From SICV01 sp964372375 (GTDB taxonomy: Archaea; Nanobdellota; Nanobdellia; Pacearchaeales; GW2011-AR1), in the NCBI GenBank assembly GCA_964372375.1, contig CAYJQF010000012.1, positions 1 to 18,702 on the forward strand: a stretch of DNA of 18,702 nt, in the 5' to 3' direction. Position 1 is the first letter of the stretch; each line of letters opens with the position of its first letter. This document shows, one piece after another, positions 1 to 6,760 of this stretch. Position numbers and translations under genes: made by a program. The notes under the pieces are model-generated. The model ran no database searches. It saw only the letters and a program-made list of their open reading frames with translations, and was not told the DNA's origin.

Positions 1-51
1 ATTTCTCCTAGCGGGACTTCTTTAACCATATTCCCAAAAGAACAATAATCA

Positions 52-59
52 TTATAAAT
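52..59 (+). promoter_or_regulatory. TATA box of the first gene
   Basis: TTATAAAT is centred about 25 bases before the ATG at 80. This is the normal archaeal distance from TATA box to transcription start, so the transcript probably begins at the start codon (leaderless). Confidence 0.6.
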
Positions 60-79
60 CTACTTATGCAGGAAAAGAC

Positions 80-436
80 ATGGAATTTGTTGCGTATGTC
101 GGTCAGGACCGAGAAAGCTGGGGTCAAATCACTGCCTTGCTGAATAGGTTGGAGTATGAAACGGCTGTTCTGGTTGTGGATGCGAAGATAAGCGATTTCC
201 CGAGCAATGAACGCTGCACAATTATACCTGTTAATGCAGACAAGCCCCTGCTTGAATTACAAGAACAATGCCTGAGGCAGTTAAAGCCTGCGCTTTCAAG
301 AGATTTTGAAGTCGCCCTGTCCTTAGCATCAGGAAACGGAAAAGAACATATGGCCTTGCTTTCCGCATTGTTGAGTATTCCCGTAGGCATACAATTTGTT
401 GTCTTCACGAAAGAAGGAGTTCAGTACTTAAGTTAA
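80..436 (+). CDS. Small alpha/beta protein, possibly CARF-like (unknown function)
   Basis: 118 residues, no membrane segment. The pattern is strand (residues 2-7, ending in VGQD), helix, strand (29-33), strand (47-50), long helix, strand (77-82), a Ser/Gly-rich turn SLASGNGKEH (81-90), helix, and strand (104-110). Single-domain CARF/Rossmann proteins have this order, with a G[TN]GK-like turn before a helix near the C-terminus. The match is judged by eye from the fold pattern and is weak; CARF domains normally sense cyclic oligoadenylate, but no CRISPR gene is nearby. The start fits the TATA box at 52-59, and no Shine-Dalgarno is evident. The next gene begins 7 bases after the stop, so the two are probably co-transcribed. 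It could equally be an unrelated Rossmann-like protein. Confidence 0.75.
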   Translation: MEFVAYVGQDRESWGQITALLNRLEYETAVLVVDAKISDFPSNERCTIIPVNADKPLLELQEQCLRQLKPALSRDFEVALSLASGNGKEHMALLSALLSIPVGIQFVVFTKEGVQYLS

Positions 437-443
437 AAGAGTT

Positions 444-761
444 ATGGAGACTAAAAGATTTCCTGGTCTTGCAGACCTTCAATTAGATCCAGAACTCAGA
501 AGAGCGATTAGTGAAAAGGGGGGAAAGGCAGGAGTTTTGCACTGGATAGGCAAGCATGCCGTCACTCTGTTTGAAGATGCTGAAGGATTTTTGATGCATT
601 GTGATATTCCTTATTTTCTGTACTCGGATGGAGTTGCTATCGGAAATAGAAATAGTGTGGTTTTAACCGAAAGTGGCAAAAAGTGGCGCAGTATAGGTGA
701 ATTTTTAGGAAAGGAAGTGCGATTACGAAGCGACTGGACTTATCTGTATGTCAGCAATTAG
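444..761 (+). CDS. Hypothetical protein
   Basis: 105 residues, not recognised. It is soluble, mixed alpha/beta and rich in aromatic residues in its second half (about residues 52-60 and 98-102), with no visible metal-binding or catalytic motif. It follows the preceding gene after 7 bases and has only a weak purine-rich stretch ahead of its ATG, so translation probably depends on coupling. Its stop overlaps the stop of the converging phosphatase gene by four bases (758-761). The reading frame is supported by its position in a tight gene pair and by the lack of a better frame. Function cannot be stated. Confidence 0.65.
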   Translation: METKRFPGLADLQLDPELRRAISEKGGKAGVLHWIGKHAVTLFEDAEGFLMHCDIPYFLYSDGVAIGNRNSVVLTESGKKWRSIGEFLGKEVRLRSDWTYLYVSN

Positions 762-1432
762 CCTAGTGCCTTCTTATCTACGCTATTTGACATAATCGCT
801 TGTGCTGCCTGATCAAATGAATGTTTGATGAACACTCTTCCTGGATACTGCCTTTGTAATGCCTCTGCCTGCGGAACATCATCCAGTGCTTTTCTTGAGC
901 TGAGCAGCAAATATGACGTGCCTCCTGCGCGCAATCCAGTCTCAACATCCGACAGTCGGTCACCGAGCATATATACATTACAAACAGCTAAGGAAGTTCC
1001 GATAGTTTTCGCAGCCTTCTCTATCATACCTGGATTCGGCTTTAAATCAGGATGATTCTCCTTCACATACTGGGGATTGACTGTTCTTCCACGCTGTACA
1101 GACTTCTCTACATATGCCTGATCTACATACGGACATACAAAATAGCCTTCCATGTGAATTCCCTGTTTTTGCAAAAAATCTACAATATACTGAGTGACTT
1201 CTTGAGCACGCTCCTCGGTCAATAGATTAAATGCGGGGCCCTGCAACGCGACTCCCGCTTGATTGGTTACTATGAAGAGATGTACGTCTTGTATCTTGCT
1301 TAGAAGCCGTAATCCTGCAACAACTCCCGGCAGAAACTCTATTTTTTCTTTCCAGTCAGGAGTACTTCCTAAAAAATAGTCTTCATCTTTAACTAGTGTG
1401 CCATCCCGATCAATACAAATAAGTACCGGCAT
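758..1432 (-). CDS. HAD-superfamily phosphatase, GmhB/HisB-N type
   Basis: 224 residues. HAD motif I is DRDGT (8-12; D8 the expected nucleophile, D10 the acid/base). Motif II is VTNQAG (55-60), motif III is K131 in KPNPGMI, and motif IV is GDRLSDVETG (157-166, with D158 and D162 for magnesium). The DRDGT/TNQAG/KPxPGM combination is typical of the histidinol-phosphatase and heptose-bisphosphatase (GmhB) family. In GmhB a Cys/His zinc loop lies between motifs II and III. Here that stretch holds only C100 and no CxC pair, so the zinc site is missing and the substrate may not be a heptose bisphosphate. A TATA box at 1451-1460 is centred about 25 bases upstream of the start, so the gene can be transcribed separately from the protease 39 bases upstream. 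Family assignment is firm; substrate is unknown. Confidence 0.88.
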   Translation of the reverse strand: MPVLICIDRDGTLVKDEDYFLGSTPDWKEKIEFLPGVVAGLRLLSKIQDVHLFIVTNQAGVALQGPAFNLLTEERAQEVTQYIVDFLQKQGIHMEGYFVCPYVDQAYVEKSVQRGRTVNPQYVKENHPDLKPNPGMIEKAAKTIGTSLAVCNVYMLGDRLSDVETGLRAGGTSYLLLSSRKALDDVPQAEALQRQYPGRVFIKHSFDQAAQAIMSNSVDKKALG

Positions 1433-1450
1433 ACTCTTAGGTAATCACAC

Positions 1451-1460
1451 ACTATAAAAA
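1451..1460 (-). promoter_or_regulatory. TATA box of the HAD phosphatase gene
   Basis: On the minus strand this reads TTTTTATAGT, centred about 25 bases before the ATG whose first base is 1432. It predicts a leaderless transcript starting inside the short gap after the protease gene. Confidence 0.5.
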
Positions 1461-1471
1461 GATATCTCTTA

Positions 1472-2878
1472 CTAGAATATATTGAAGAACCATTTCAGCA
1501 TCATAACGAAAATAAAGAGCAGCAACATCCAGGTCATGAGTTTTAGTATATTTTCTCCCCATTTTTTCTTGCCGGTAATGCCCCATATTGTCAGCATAAG
1601 GAAGCGGCCGCCATCCAGGATTCCTGCAGGGAACATGTTAAACAATGCAACTAGGAGATTGATAATAACCACCCACCACAACAAGTCATAGATAAACACG
1701 CCCAGATCTCCTAAGGGTGAAGTGTAATAAATCTGAGGATCTTTAATACTTGCAAAGAACCCGTAGATTCTGCCGAACAAAGTCCTGCGAGGCTGCGATT
1801 GTGCACTGCTGATACCTAGATACGCCCGCCCTTCCCGTTCTCCTAAGGTAATCGTGTATGAAGTAGAGCCTTTGCTTTCATTAATCGTCTTAATGCTGAT
1901 TGTATCTCCCGGCTTATGATTTACCAGCGCCTGCTTCATATCAGCATACGAATGTATTTGCATGCTTCCTAACTCGGTAATCGCTCCTCTGAGCCCTGCC
2001 TTCAATGCCGGAGAGTCATCATAGACTAACAGTATACTGAGATTATTACTTTTAGAATAGTTGATATACGCGGGAGTTGCCAGATACGTAGCATTTTTAA
2101 CTTGCACTGGAACAAGAGACTGCTGCGGTATTGTCTCAGTTATAGCAGCAAAGGGCACACCGCCAATACGAACGTCAGACACGTTTACAATAGATGTTGC
2201 ATAATCGGTAAAGATAAATCCAGAAGGTGAAAATGCGGCAGCGAAAAAAATAATAAGCAAGACTCCAAAAAGAGCAAACATAAGCACATTTGCAAACGTG
2301 CCTGCCGCAAGAATCGCAAGTTGCGCAACCTTGGGCGCTCGTTGCATCTGCTTCTCATCCTGCTCGACAAATGCCCCTAAAAAGGGTCCGAGGAATGCGA
2401 ATCCTGTTGAGTGAATCTTCACCTTATTGAGGCGTGCAAAAATGCCGTGAGCAAACTCATGAGAGATTGCAACAATAGCAATTGCAATCAAGAAATACGT
2501 AAAGTAAAAAGGAGGAAAGAGTGATTCCAGGTGAAAGAGCTGGGGAAAGTAGGGAATAAGAGGGAAGACGGCAGGTATCTTTGCCAGCGGTGATGAAGCG
2601 GGCTGCTGCAAATAGACTCGTAAGGTCATGAAGAGGAGCCAGACCATTGCTATCATGAGCACATAGCCTGAGGTAATGACAAGATATTGCAGCGGTCTTA
2701 AAAGCGAGGCGTATTTTCTGCTCGTGTACTCAATCAACCGTATACCTAGCTTCGTGCGGTATAAATACATCAGACCTTCACGTTTCAAGTTGTGCCTGCG
2801 CTGATAGAGAAACAGAGTGACTGCTAAAGCAAAGAGAACGAGAAACGTAATATCATATGCAATGAAACTCATAGCCAT
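1472..2878 (-). CDS. Site-2-type intramembrane zinc metalloprotease (M50) with PDZ domain
   Basis: 468 residues from this start; residue numbers refer to it. The zinc motif HEFAH is at 140-144 inside a membrane helix, and the second signature LDGGR at 421-425 supplies the third zinc ligand (Asp). A PDZ-like region lies at about 284-346, between the two catalytic membrane blocks, as in RseP-type proteases. Several further hydrophobic helices lie at the N-terminus (about 6-25 and 62-86) and C-terminus. Such proteases cut transmembrane substrates within the bilayer, often to release regulators or clear signal peptides. The frame is open upstream to 2926, but that start would lie inside eL40. Starting at 2878 gives a TAATG overlap with the eL40 stop; the ATG at 2872 has better spacing (7 bases) from the AGAGGT motif, so either may be used. 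It is expected to be co-expressed with eL40 and aIF5A. Confidence 0.93.
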   Translation of the reverse strand: MAMSFIAYDITFLVLFALAVTLFLYQRRHNLKREGLMYLYRTKLGIRLIEYTSRKYASLLRPLQYLVITSGYVLMIAMVWLLFMTLRVYLQQPASSPLAKIPAVFPLIPYFPQLFHLESLFPPFYFTYFLIAIAIVAISHEFAHGIFARLNKVKIHSTGFAFLGPFLGAFVEQDEKQMQRAPKVAQLAILAAGTFANVLMFALFGVLLIIFFAAAFSPSGFIFTDYATSIVNVSDVRIGGVPFAAITETIPQQSLVPVQVKNATYLATPAYINYSKSNNLSILLVYDDSPALKAGLRGAITELGSMQIHSYADMKQALVNHKPGDTISIKTINESKGSTSYTITLGEREGRAYLGISSAQSQPRRTLFGRIYGFFASIKDPQIYYTSPLGDLGVFIYDLLWWVVIINLLVALFNMFPAGILDGGRFLMLTIWGITGKKKWGENILKLMTWMLLLFIFVMMLKWFFNIF

Positions 2879-3042
2879 TACCTCTTCCGAATTGGGCGAA
2901 AGGTTGTACTTCCACACTTCAGACACCGCACTTTTTTTGCAATAACCCGGACTGGCTGTGTGCGAATTTTATGGCTGCAGTCTCTGCATACAAATACATT
3001 GTTAAACAACCGTGCATGTGCAATAGGAATTTTAGTTGCCAT
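2878..3042 (-). CDS. rpl40e: Ribosomal protein eL40
   Basis: 54 residues, found by translating the minus strand between the aIF5A and protease genes. The protein starts MATKIPIAHARLF and ends FRPIRKR. It has two CxxC pairs, C19/C22 (CRDC) and C40/C43 (CLKC), which form the zinc ribbon of archaeal eL40. The ARLF near the N-terminus, the CxxCGS pair and the basic FRP/LRP tail match the family. Length is normal for archaeal eL40 (about 50 residues). It acts in the large ribosomal subunit. It lies 45 bases after aIF5A with no clear TATA box, so it is probably co-transcribed with it. Its last codons carry an AGAGGT Shine-Dalgarno for the protease, and its TAA overlaps the protease ATG as TAATG. 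Confidence in the frame and identity is high. Confidence 0.9.
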   Translation of the reverse strand: MATKIPIAHARLFNNVFVCRDCSHKIRTQPVRVIAKKVRCLKCGSTTFRPIRKR

Positions 3043-3087
3043 GTACCTGCCTGCTGGTTTCTACACGTTCCAGCAATCTTATTCGAA

Positions 3088-3480
3088 TCATGCTAAGACC
3101 CTCATAATTGCCTTTTTGCCTTCGACATCCCAGTATTCGACTTGTTTTTCAGCTTGTAATTGCCCTTTTAGTTCTTCAGCGAATGTCACATCCAAGGTTT
3201 CATAACTTTCCAAGTCCATAACAGATGCTGTATTCTCATTTACACTTAATACCTGCGCTCTCTTTTTCTCAATCATCGGAACTTCAAACTTAGTATCTCC
3301 GGGGACTGCAACAATTTTTTTCTTATTCGTAAACACTTCCCGAGCTTCAATACGGCACTTAGACGCGCCATGCTTGCCTGTTTTACTAATATCGTTTGAA
3401 ATAACAGTCACTGCTTCTCCTTCAAGAAGAAATGTTATTCCTGGCTTCGCACCGGTCGCAGTAATTAATTTTAATACCAT
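3088..3480 (-). CDS. eif5a: Translation factor aIF5A (hypusine-containing, EF-P homologue)
   Basis: 130 residues, the normal size for archaeal IF5A. The hypusine loop SKTGKHG is at 32-38, so K36 should be the modified lysine. The usual HGHAK is HGASK here. The N-terminal SH3-like domain spans about 1-68 and the C-terminal OB-fold domain about 69-130. The factor binds between the ribosomal P and E sites and relieves stalling, notably at polyproline. Deoxyhypusine synthase is not in the window. It is the first gene of a minus-strand group with eL40 and the membrane protease. A TATA box at 3502-3510 lies about 25 bases upstream of the ATG, so the mRNA should be leaderless. It is divergent from the FKBP gene, sharing a 94-base promoter region. 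Confidence 0.95.
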   Translation of the reverse strand: MVLKLITATGAKPGITFLLEGEAVTVISNDISKTGKHGASKCRIEAREVFTNKKKIVAVPGDTKFEVPMIEKKRAQVLSVNENTASVMDLESYETLDVTFAEELKGQLQAEKQVEYWDVEGKKAIMRVLA

Positions 3481-3501
3481 ATAACCCCTTCGGAAAAATC
3501 A

Positions 3502-3510
3502 TTTATAAAC
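3502..3510 (-). promoter_or_regulatory. TATA box of the aIF5A-eL40-protease operon
   Basis: The plus strand reads TTTATAAAC; the minus strand reads GTTTATAAA. Its centre is about 25 bases from the aIF5A start at 3480. Confidence 0.6.
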
Positions 3511-3545
3511 ATTCCGAATGAAAGTATGGTGTGCCTACGAAAACG

Positions 3546-3554
3546 TTTATAAAA
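3546..3554 (+). promoter_or_regulatory. TATA box of the FKBP gene
   Basis: TTTATAAAA is centred 25 bases before the ATG at 3575. It decides that start over the longer open frame beginning at 3518, which lies upstream of this box. Confidence 0.65.
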
Positions 3555-3574
3555 CACTTTTCTCATGCATTGGT

Positions 3575-4234
3575 ATGGGACTTACCAAGAAGAATGATTT
3601 CATTGCATTGCGTTTCACCGGTTCAGCGAACGGACACGTTTTTGATTCGAACAATCCAGAAGATCTTGCTGATGCAAAGCAAAAAGCAGAAGCAAAACCG
3701 GTACTTGTTGTCGTTGGGCAGAGCATGGTGGTGCACGGTCTTGACAAGGCGCTTGAAGGCAAAGAAGTTGGAAAAACATATGAAATCACTTTGAAGCCGG
3801 GAGAGGGATTCGGCGAACGCAGGAAAGAATTAGTGAAAACAATTCCCTTGAAAGTATTTACCGAACGAAAGATTATGCCTCAGCCCGGCATGCTCTTGAA
3901 TCTTGATGATATGCTGGTAAAGATAGTGGCAGTTTCTGGAGCGCGCGTTATTACTGATTTTAATAACCCGTTAGCCGGAAAGGAAGTGCAGTATACTTTC
4001 ACGATACTACGAGAAGTAACTGATGAAGCTGAGAGAGTACGAGCACTTTGTGAAGCCTTGTTTAAGTTTGTGCCTGCTTTTGATATCGGCGAGACTATCA
4101 CTATCAAAGGTGAGAAGTTCCTTGAAGTGTATGTGAAGGCGTTTGGACCTACGTTTAAAGAGCTGTTGGGCAAAGAACTGCAGTTTAGTGAGACACAAAA
4201 AGCAGCAGCGACGAGTGACCAAAGCAAAGAATAA
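3575..4234 (+). CDS. SlyD-like FKBP-type peptidyl-prolyl cis-trans isomerase
   Basis: 219 residues. The N-terminal half is an FKBP domain of the SlyD type: the opening strand FIALRFTGS (9-17), VFDSN (22-26), then GLDKALEGKEVG (55-66) and an insert-in-flap-like segment with PGEGFGERR (74-82). The part from about residue 140 (REVTDEAERVRALCEALFKFVP) is a C-terminal extension seen in long archaeal FKBPs. These are cytoplasmic folding catalysts and chaperones that act on proline peptide bonds. The open frame runs back to 3518, but the TATA box at 3546-3554 puts transcription start at the ATG at 3575, giving the normal FKBP N-terminus. It is divergent from aIF5A and followed by ftsZ after 37 bases. 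No histidine-rich metal tail as in bacterial SlyD is present. Confidence 0.92.
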   Translation: MGLTKKNDFIALRFTGSANGHVFDSNNPEDLADAKQKAEAKPVLVVVGQSMVVHGLDKALEGKEVGKTYEITLKPGEGFGERRKELVKTIPLKVFTERKIMPQPGMLLNLDDMLVKIVAVSGARVITDFNNPLAGKEVQYTFTILREVTDEAERVRALCEALFKFVPAFDIGETITIKGEKFLEVYVKAFGPTFKELLGKELQFSETQKAAATSDQSKE

Positions 4235-4242
4235 CAATAATC

Positions 4243-4251
4243 CTTATAAAT
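4243..4251 (+). promoter_or_regulatory. TATA box of ftsZ
   Basis: CTTATAAAT is centred about 25 bases before the ftsZ ATG at 4272, just after the FKBP stop. A leaderless ftsZ transcript is expected. Confidence 0.6.
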
Positions 4252-4271
4252 GAGCTCCGCATGGGCTGAGT

Positions 4272-5366
4272 ATGGCTGATATCTTCTATGAAAAAGCGGA
4301 CACGAAGAATGAGGAAATTGATAGAGAATTGGAATCTTTATTGCAGAAACAGGGAGCGCGCATTCGAGTAGTTGGCTGCGGGGGCGGAGGTGGGAATTCA
4401 GTCTCTAGAATGAAGGAGACTGGCATTAAAGGCTGTGAAATAATTGCTGTTAATACGGATGCTCAGGATTTGTTATATACGAATGCAGATGCAAAAATTC
4501 TCATTGGGAGAGAATTGACCCATGGCCTCGGTGCGGGGAGTAATCCTAAAGTCGGCGAGCAGGCCGCAAAAGAATCAGAGCAGGAGATCAAGAAACGACT
4601 AACTGATGTGGATATGGTCTTCATTACGTGCGGTTTAGGAGGCGGCACCGGCACCGGCTCTGCGCCGATTATTGCTGACATTGCAAAGAAAATGGGTGCC
4701 TTAACGATTGGAGTTGTAACTCTGCCGTTCACGGTAGAAGGGCAGAAGCGTATTGAGAATGCACAGTACGGTCTTGAACGGATGATTTCAGTATGTGATA
4801 CGCTCATAGTCATCCCTAACGATAAGCTCCTCGAGATTGCTCCTGAACTGCCCATCCATACTGCCTTTAAGGTAGCTGATGAAATTTTAACCAACTCAGT
4901 GAAGGGCATTACTGAATTGGTGACGAAAGCAGGCCTGGTTAATTTAGATTTTGCTGATATCAAGGCAGTCATGTCTAAAGGAGGTGTGTCCCTGATAGGT
5001 ATAGGAGAGTCTGATTCGAAAGATAGAGCACGAGATGCTGTGCAGAAAGCGATTAACAACCCGTTATTAGATGTTGACATTACCAACGCTTCGGGGGCAC
5101 TGGTAAACATTATCGGAGGGCCTGATATGTCTTTAGATGAATATAAACAGGTGATGGAAGTCATCGGCGAGAAAGTAGCGCCTGATGCAAAAATTATCTC
5201 GGGAGCGCAGATTTCCCCAGACATGGACAAGTCAATTAAAGTACTCTTAATTGTAACGGGAGTGAAGAGCTCGCAAATTCTTGGCTCCTCGATTGAGGAG
5301 CTGACCAGGAAACAGCAGAGCGAGCTTCAGAACGAGCTTGGTATTGACTTCTTAGGCGAGAAATAG
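4272..5366 (+). CDS. ftsZ: Cell-division tubulin-like GTPase FtsZ
   Basis: 364 residues, full length. The GTP-binding region starts with VVGCGGGGGNSV (33-44), followed by NTDAQ (61-65) and the tubulin signature GGGTGTG (123-129). The T7 catalytic loop has N224, D226 and D229 (NLDFAD), which complete the GTPase site of the next subunit in the filament. The C-terminal domain runs to about 335, and the protein ends in a short conserved-type tail GIDFLGEK. FtsZ forms the contractile ring at mid-cell. The gene sits in the usual archaeal neighbourhood upstream of secE, but one unknown gene separates them. It has its own TATA box and should be translated from a leaderless mRNA. Confidence 0.97.
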   Translation: MADIFYEKADTKNEEIDRELESLLQKQGARIRVVGCGGGGGNSVSRMKETGIKGCEIIAVNTDAQDLLYTNADAKILIGRELTHGLGAGSNPKVGEQAAKESEQEIKKRLTDVDMVFITCGLGGGTGTGSAPIIADIAKKMGALTIGVVTLPFTVEGQKRIENAQYGLERMISVCDTLIVIPNDKLLEIAPELPIHTAFKVADEILTNSVKGITELVTKAGLVNLDFADIKAVMSKGGVSLIGIGESDSKDRARDAVQKAINNPLLDVDITNASGALVNIIGGPDMSLDEYKQVMEVIGEKVAPDAKIISGAQISPDMDKSIKVLLIVTGVKSSQILGSSIEELTRKQQSELQNELGIDFLGEK

Positions 5367-5375
5367 TTTTAAATA
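5367..5375 (+). promoter_or_regulatory. TATA box of the gene between ftsZ and secE
   Basis: TTTTAAATA begins directly after the ftsZ stop and is centred 26 bases before the ATG at 5397. Confidence 0.55.
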
Positions 5376-5396
5376 GAGAGCATAATAGAAAAACTC

Positions 5397-5816
5397 ATGA
5401 CGGGGCAAGACCTTTACACTGAAGTATATGATGGATGTTCTCATGAGCCTCTTACTTTAAGTTTGAGGCGTTTTAGTCCTGAATTTAGAAGAGTTCCTGG
5501 CCTGAGTGGCGCTATCGTCTGGACATTAGTTGGAAGGCATGAGAAACAGCCTTACTTTCTCGGCATCTCACGCTGTCCAGAAGCAACAAAAGATGATAAT
5601 GATATTCTGGGAACAATTACGAGCAGAAATAAAGAAACAGCAGACTTAGTTTTTAGAGAAATAATGGAAAAAACAGGGATTGCTTTTGAACTATCTAAAA
5701 ATGCTCAAGTGAAAGCTCTTGTGCATGCATCTTCTAGCAGACTTGTAGATGATGCCTTTTCAGATCCTACACTCTGGCTACGAAACTGTGAACTATATGG
5801 TTTTGCAAGAATATAA
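5397..5816 (+). CDS. Hypothetical protein between ftsZ and secE
   Basis: 139 residues, not recognised, soluble, mixed alpha/beta. Visible elements are a hydrophobic strand AIVWTLVG (39-46), YFLGIS (53-58), an acidic turn with DDND (66-69), and a helix ETADLVFREIMEKTGI (80-95). C14, C60 and C131 are too far apart to suggest a metal site. It has its own TATA box at the correct distance and no Shine-Dalgarno, and secE also has its own promoter, so it is an independent single-gene unit. The position is unusual because ftsZ and secE are usually adjacent in archaea; this looks like an insertion into a conserved cluster. Function cannot be stated. Confidence 0.75.
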   Translation: MTGQDLYTEVYDGCSHEPLTLSLRRFSPEFRRVPGLSGAIVWTLVGRHEKQPYFLGISRCPEATKDDNDILGTITSRNKETADLVFREIMEKTGIAFELSKNAQVKALVHASSSRLVDDAFSDPTLWLRNCELYGFARI

Positions 5817-5821
5817 GGTAG

Positions 5822-5830
5822 TTTTAAATA
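5822..5830 (+). promoter_or_regulatory. TATA box of secE
   Basis: TTTTAAATA is centred 26 bases before the secE ATG at 5852 and lies just after the stop of the preceding gene. Confidence 0.6.
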
Positions 5831-5851
5831 TCCACCATCCTGCATACGTGT

Positions 5852-6046
5852 ATGGAAGAACATAAGCCGAGCATGGGACAGCGCATTACCAGTTTCATTA
5901 TGCAGTCAAAACGAGTATGGCATGTGCTTCGCAAGCCAACGGGAGTGGAATTTAAGACTGTCGCAAAAATCTCTGCCCTCGGCATTTTAGCCCTGGGAGC
6001 CCTTGGTTTTCTCATTTCTGATATTATCAAGCTGATTGCACGATAA
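5852..6046 (+). CDS. secE: Preprotein translocase subunit SecE (Sec61 gamma)
   Basis: 64 residues, typical of archaeal SecE/Sec61-gamma with one C-terminal membrane helix (about 40-62). The amphipathic N-terminal part ends in the family signature region VLRKPTGVEFKTVAK (25-39), which normally reads like RKPTxxEFxxxxK. SecE clamps the SecY channel in the cytoplasmic membrane. It lies in the conserved ftsZ-secE neighbourhood. The start is fixed by the TATA box at 5822-5830, which predicts a leaderless mRNA. Spt5/NusG, normally the next gene, is missing; only 96 bases separate secE from uL1. Confidence 0.93.
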   Translation: MEEHKPSMGQRITSFIMQSKRVWHVLRKPTGVEFKTVAKISALGILALGALGFLISDIIKLIAR

Positions 6047-6047
6047 A

Positions 6048-6057
6048 GTTTAAAAAG
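6048..6057 (+). promoter_or_regulatory. TATA box of the uL1-uL10-P1 operon
   Basis: GTTTAAAAAG lies directly after the secE stop. With the usual spacing, transcription would start near 6078, leaving a leader of roughly 65 bases before the uL1 ATG at 6143. Most other genes in the window have no leader. Confidence 0.5.
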
Positions 6058-6087
6058 GCCCCTTTCTCCTAACAGACATCGTTATAA

Positions 6088-6133
6088 CTACGTACCTGAA
6101 CGATAGATTCTATGCGTTTGGGACTTACCGTAG
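6088..6133 (+). promoter_or_regulatory. Structured leader of the uL1 operon, candidate uL1 autoregulatory site
   Basis: An inner stem pairs 6095-6102 with 6115-6122 (eight pairs, two of them G-U), continues after a bulged G6114 as 6103-6106 with 6110-6113, and closes in the triloop ATT (6107-6109). An outer stem pairs CTACG (6088-6092) with CGTAG (6129-6133). The two helices are joined by an asymmetric internal loop: 2 bases (6093-6094) on one side and 6 bases (6123-6128) on the other. Ribosomal protein L1 is known to bind two-helix elements with asymmetric loops on 23S rRNA and on its own mRNA, including in archaea. The outer stem reaches into the AGGAG Shine-Dalgarno (6132-6136), so folding could block translation. 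The pairing is read directly; the regulatory role is inferred. Confidence 0.55.
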
Positions 6134-6142
6134 GAGATACTT

Positions 6143-6760
6143 ATGAATGTAGAACAAGCACTTCAAGAACTGAGGAAAGTAGAAAAAAGAAAATTCCAGC
6201 AAGGCATCGATTTAATCATTAATTTAAAAGGTGTTGATCCTAAGAAAGACGCTATTGCCTCTATAGTCACCCTACCACACAAGCTTAAGGAAAAAAAGGT
6301 GTGCGCATTTCTCGCTGCCAAAACAAGTGCAGTCAAAACGATAACACCACCTGAGTTTCAGAAATACAAGGATGCGAAAGAGCTCAAGAAACTGGTCAAA
6401 GAGTACGATTTCTTTATTGCGGAAGCAAAGTTAATGCCGCAAGTTGCTACTATTTTTGGTAAAGTGTTGGGCCCGACTGGAAAAATGCCTTCCCCTCAAT
6501 TAGGAGTACTCATGCAGGTAACTGAAAGCTCTATTCAAGAGTTGCTTACAAAAATCAGCACGGCACTAAAAATCCGAGTAAAGGAGCCCAGTGTTAAGGT
6601 AAGTATTGGCAATGAAGGGATGAGTGATCAGGAACTTACCGCGAATATACAGGCAGTGTATCAGAGTTTGGTACAAGCGCTTCCTGTTAAAAGGGATAAT
6701 GTGAAATCTGTGCTGTTAAAATTAACGATGAGTAAACCTGTTAAGGTGGAGATTAAGTAA
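6143..6760 (+). CDS. rpl1: Ribosomal protein uL1
   Basis: 205 residues, normal for archaeal uL1. The family signature is present around 109-122 (KVLGPTGKMPSPQL), and FDLIINLK-like IDLIINLKGVDPKKD lies at 22-36. uL1 forms the mobile stalk at the ribosomal E site and, in several archaea and bacteria, represses translation of its own operon by binding the mRNA. A good Shine-Dalgarno (AGGAGAT) precedes the ATG by about 5 bases, unlike the leaderless genes upstream, and a structured leader sits before it. Its stop overlaps the uL10 start as TAATG. uL11, normally directly upstream, is absent here. Confidence 0.96.
   Translation: MNVEQALQELRKVEKRKFQQGIDLIINLKGVDPKKDAIASIVTLPHKLKEKKVCAFLAAKTSAVKTITPPEFQKYKDAKELKKLVKEYDFFIAEAKLMPQVATIFGKVLGPTGKMPSPQLGVLMQVTESSIQELLTKISTALKIRVKEPSVKVSIGNEGMSDQELTANIQAVYQSLVQALPVKRDNVKSVLLKLTMSKPVKVEIK

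Noticed and set aside
2879..2926. Upstream ATG for the site-2 protease
   Set aside because: These codons lie within eL40, and the Shine-Dalgarno and TAATG overlap point to 2878 or 2872.
4463..5230. 255-codon open frame on the minus strand opposite ftsZ
   Set aside because: It lies entirely within ftsZ, which has all catalytic motifs. The translation has no family features and is a frame shadow.
6047..6142. Possible hidden spt5 or uL11 gene between secE and uL1
   Set aside because: Only 96 bases are available, too short for either, and they contain the promoter and a structured leader.
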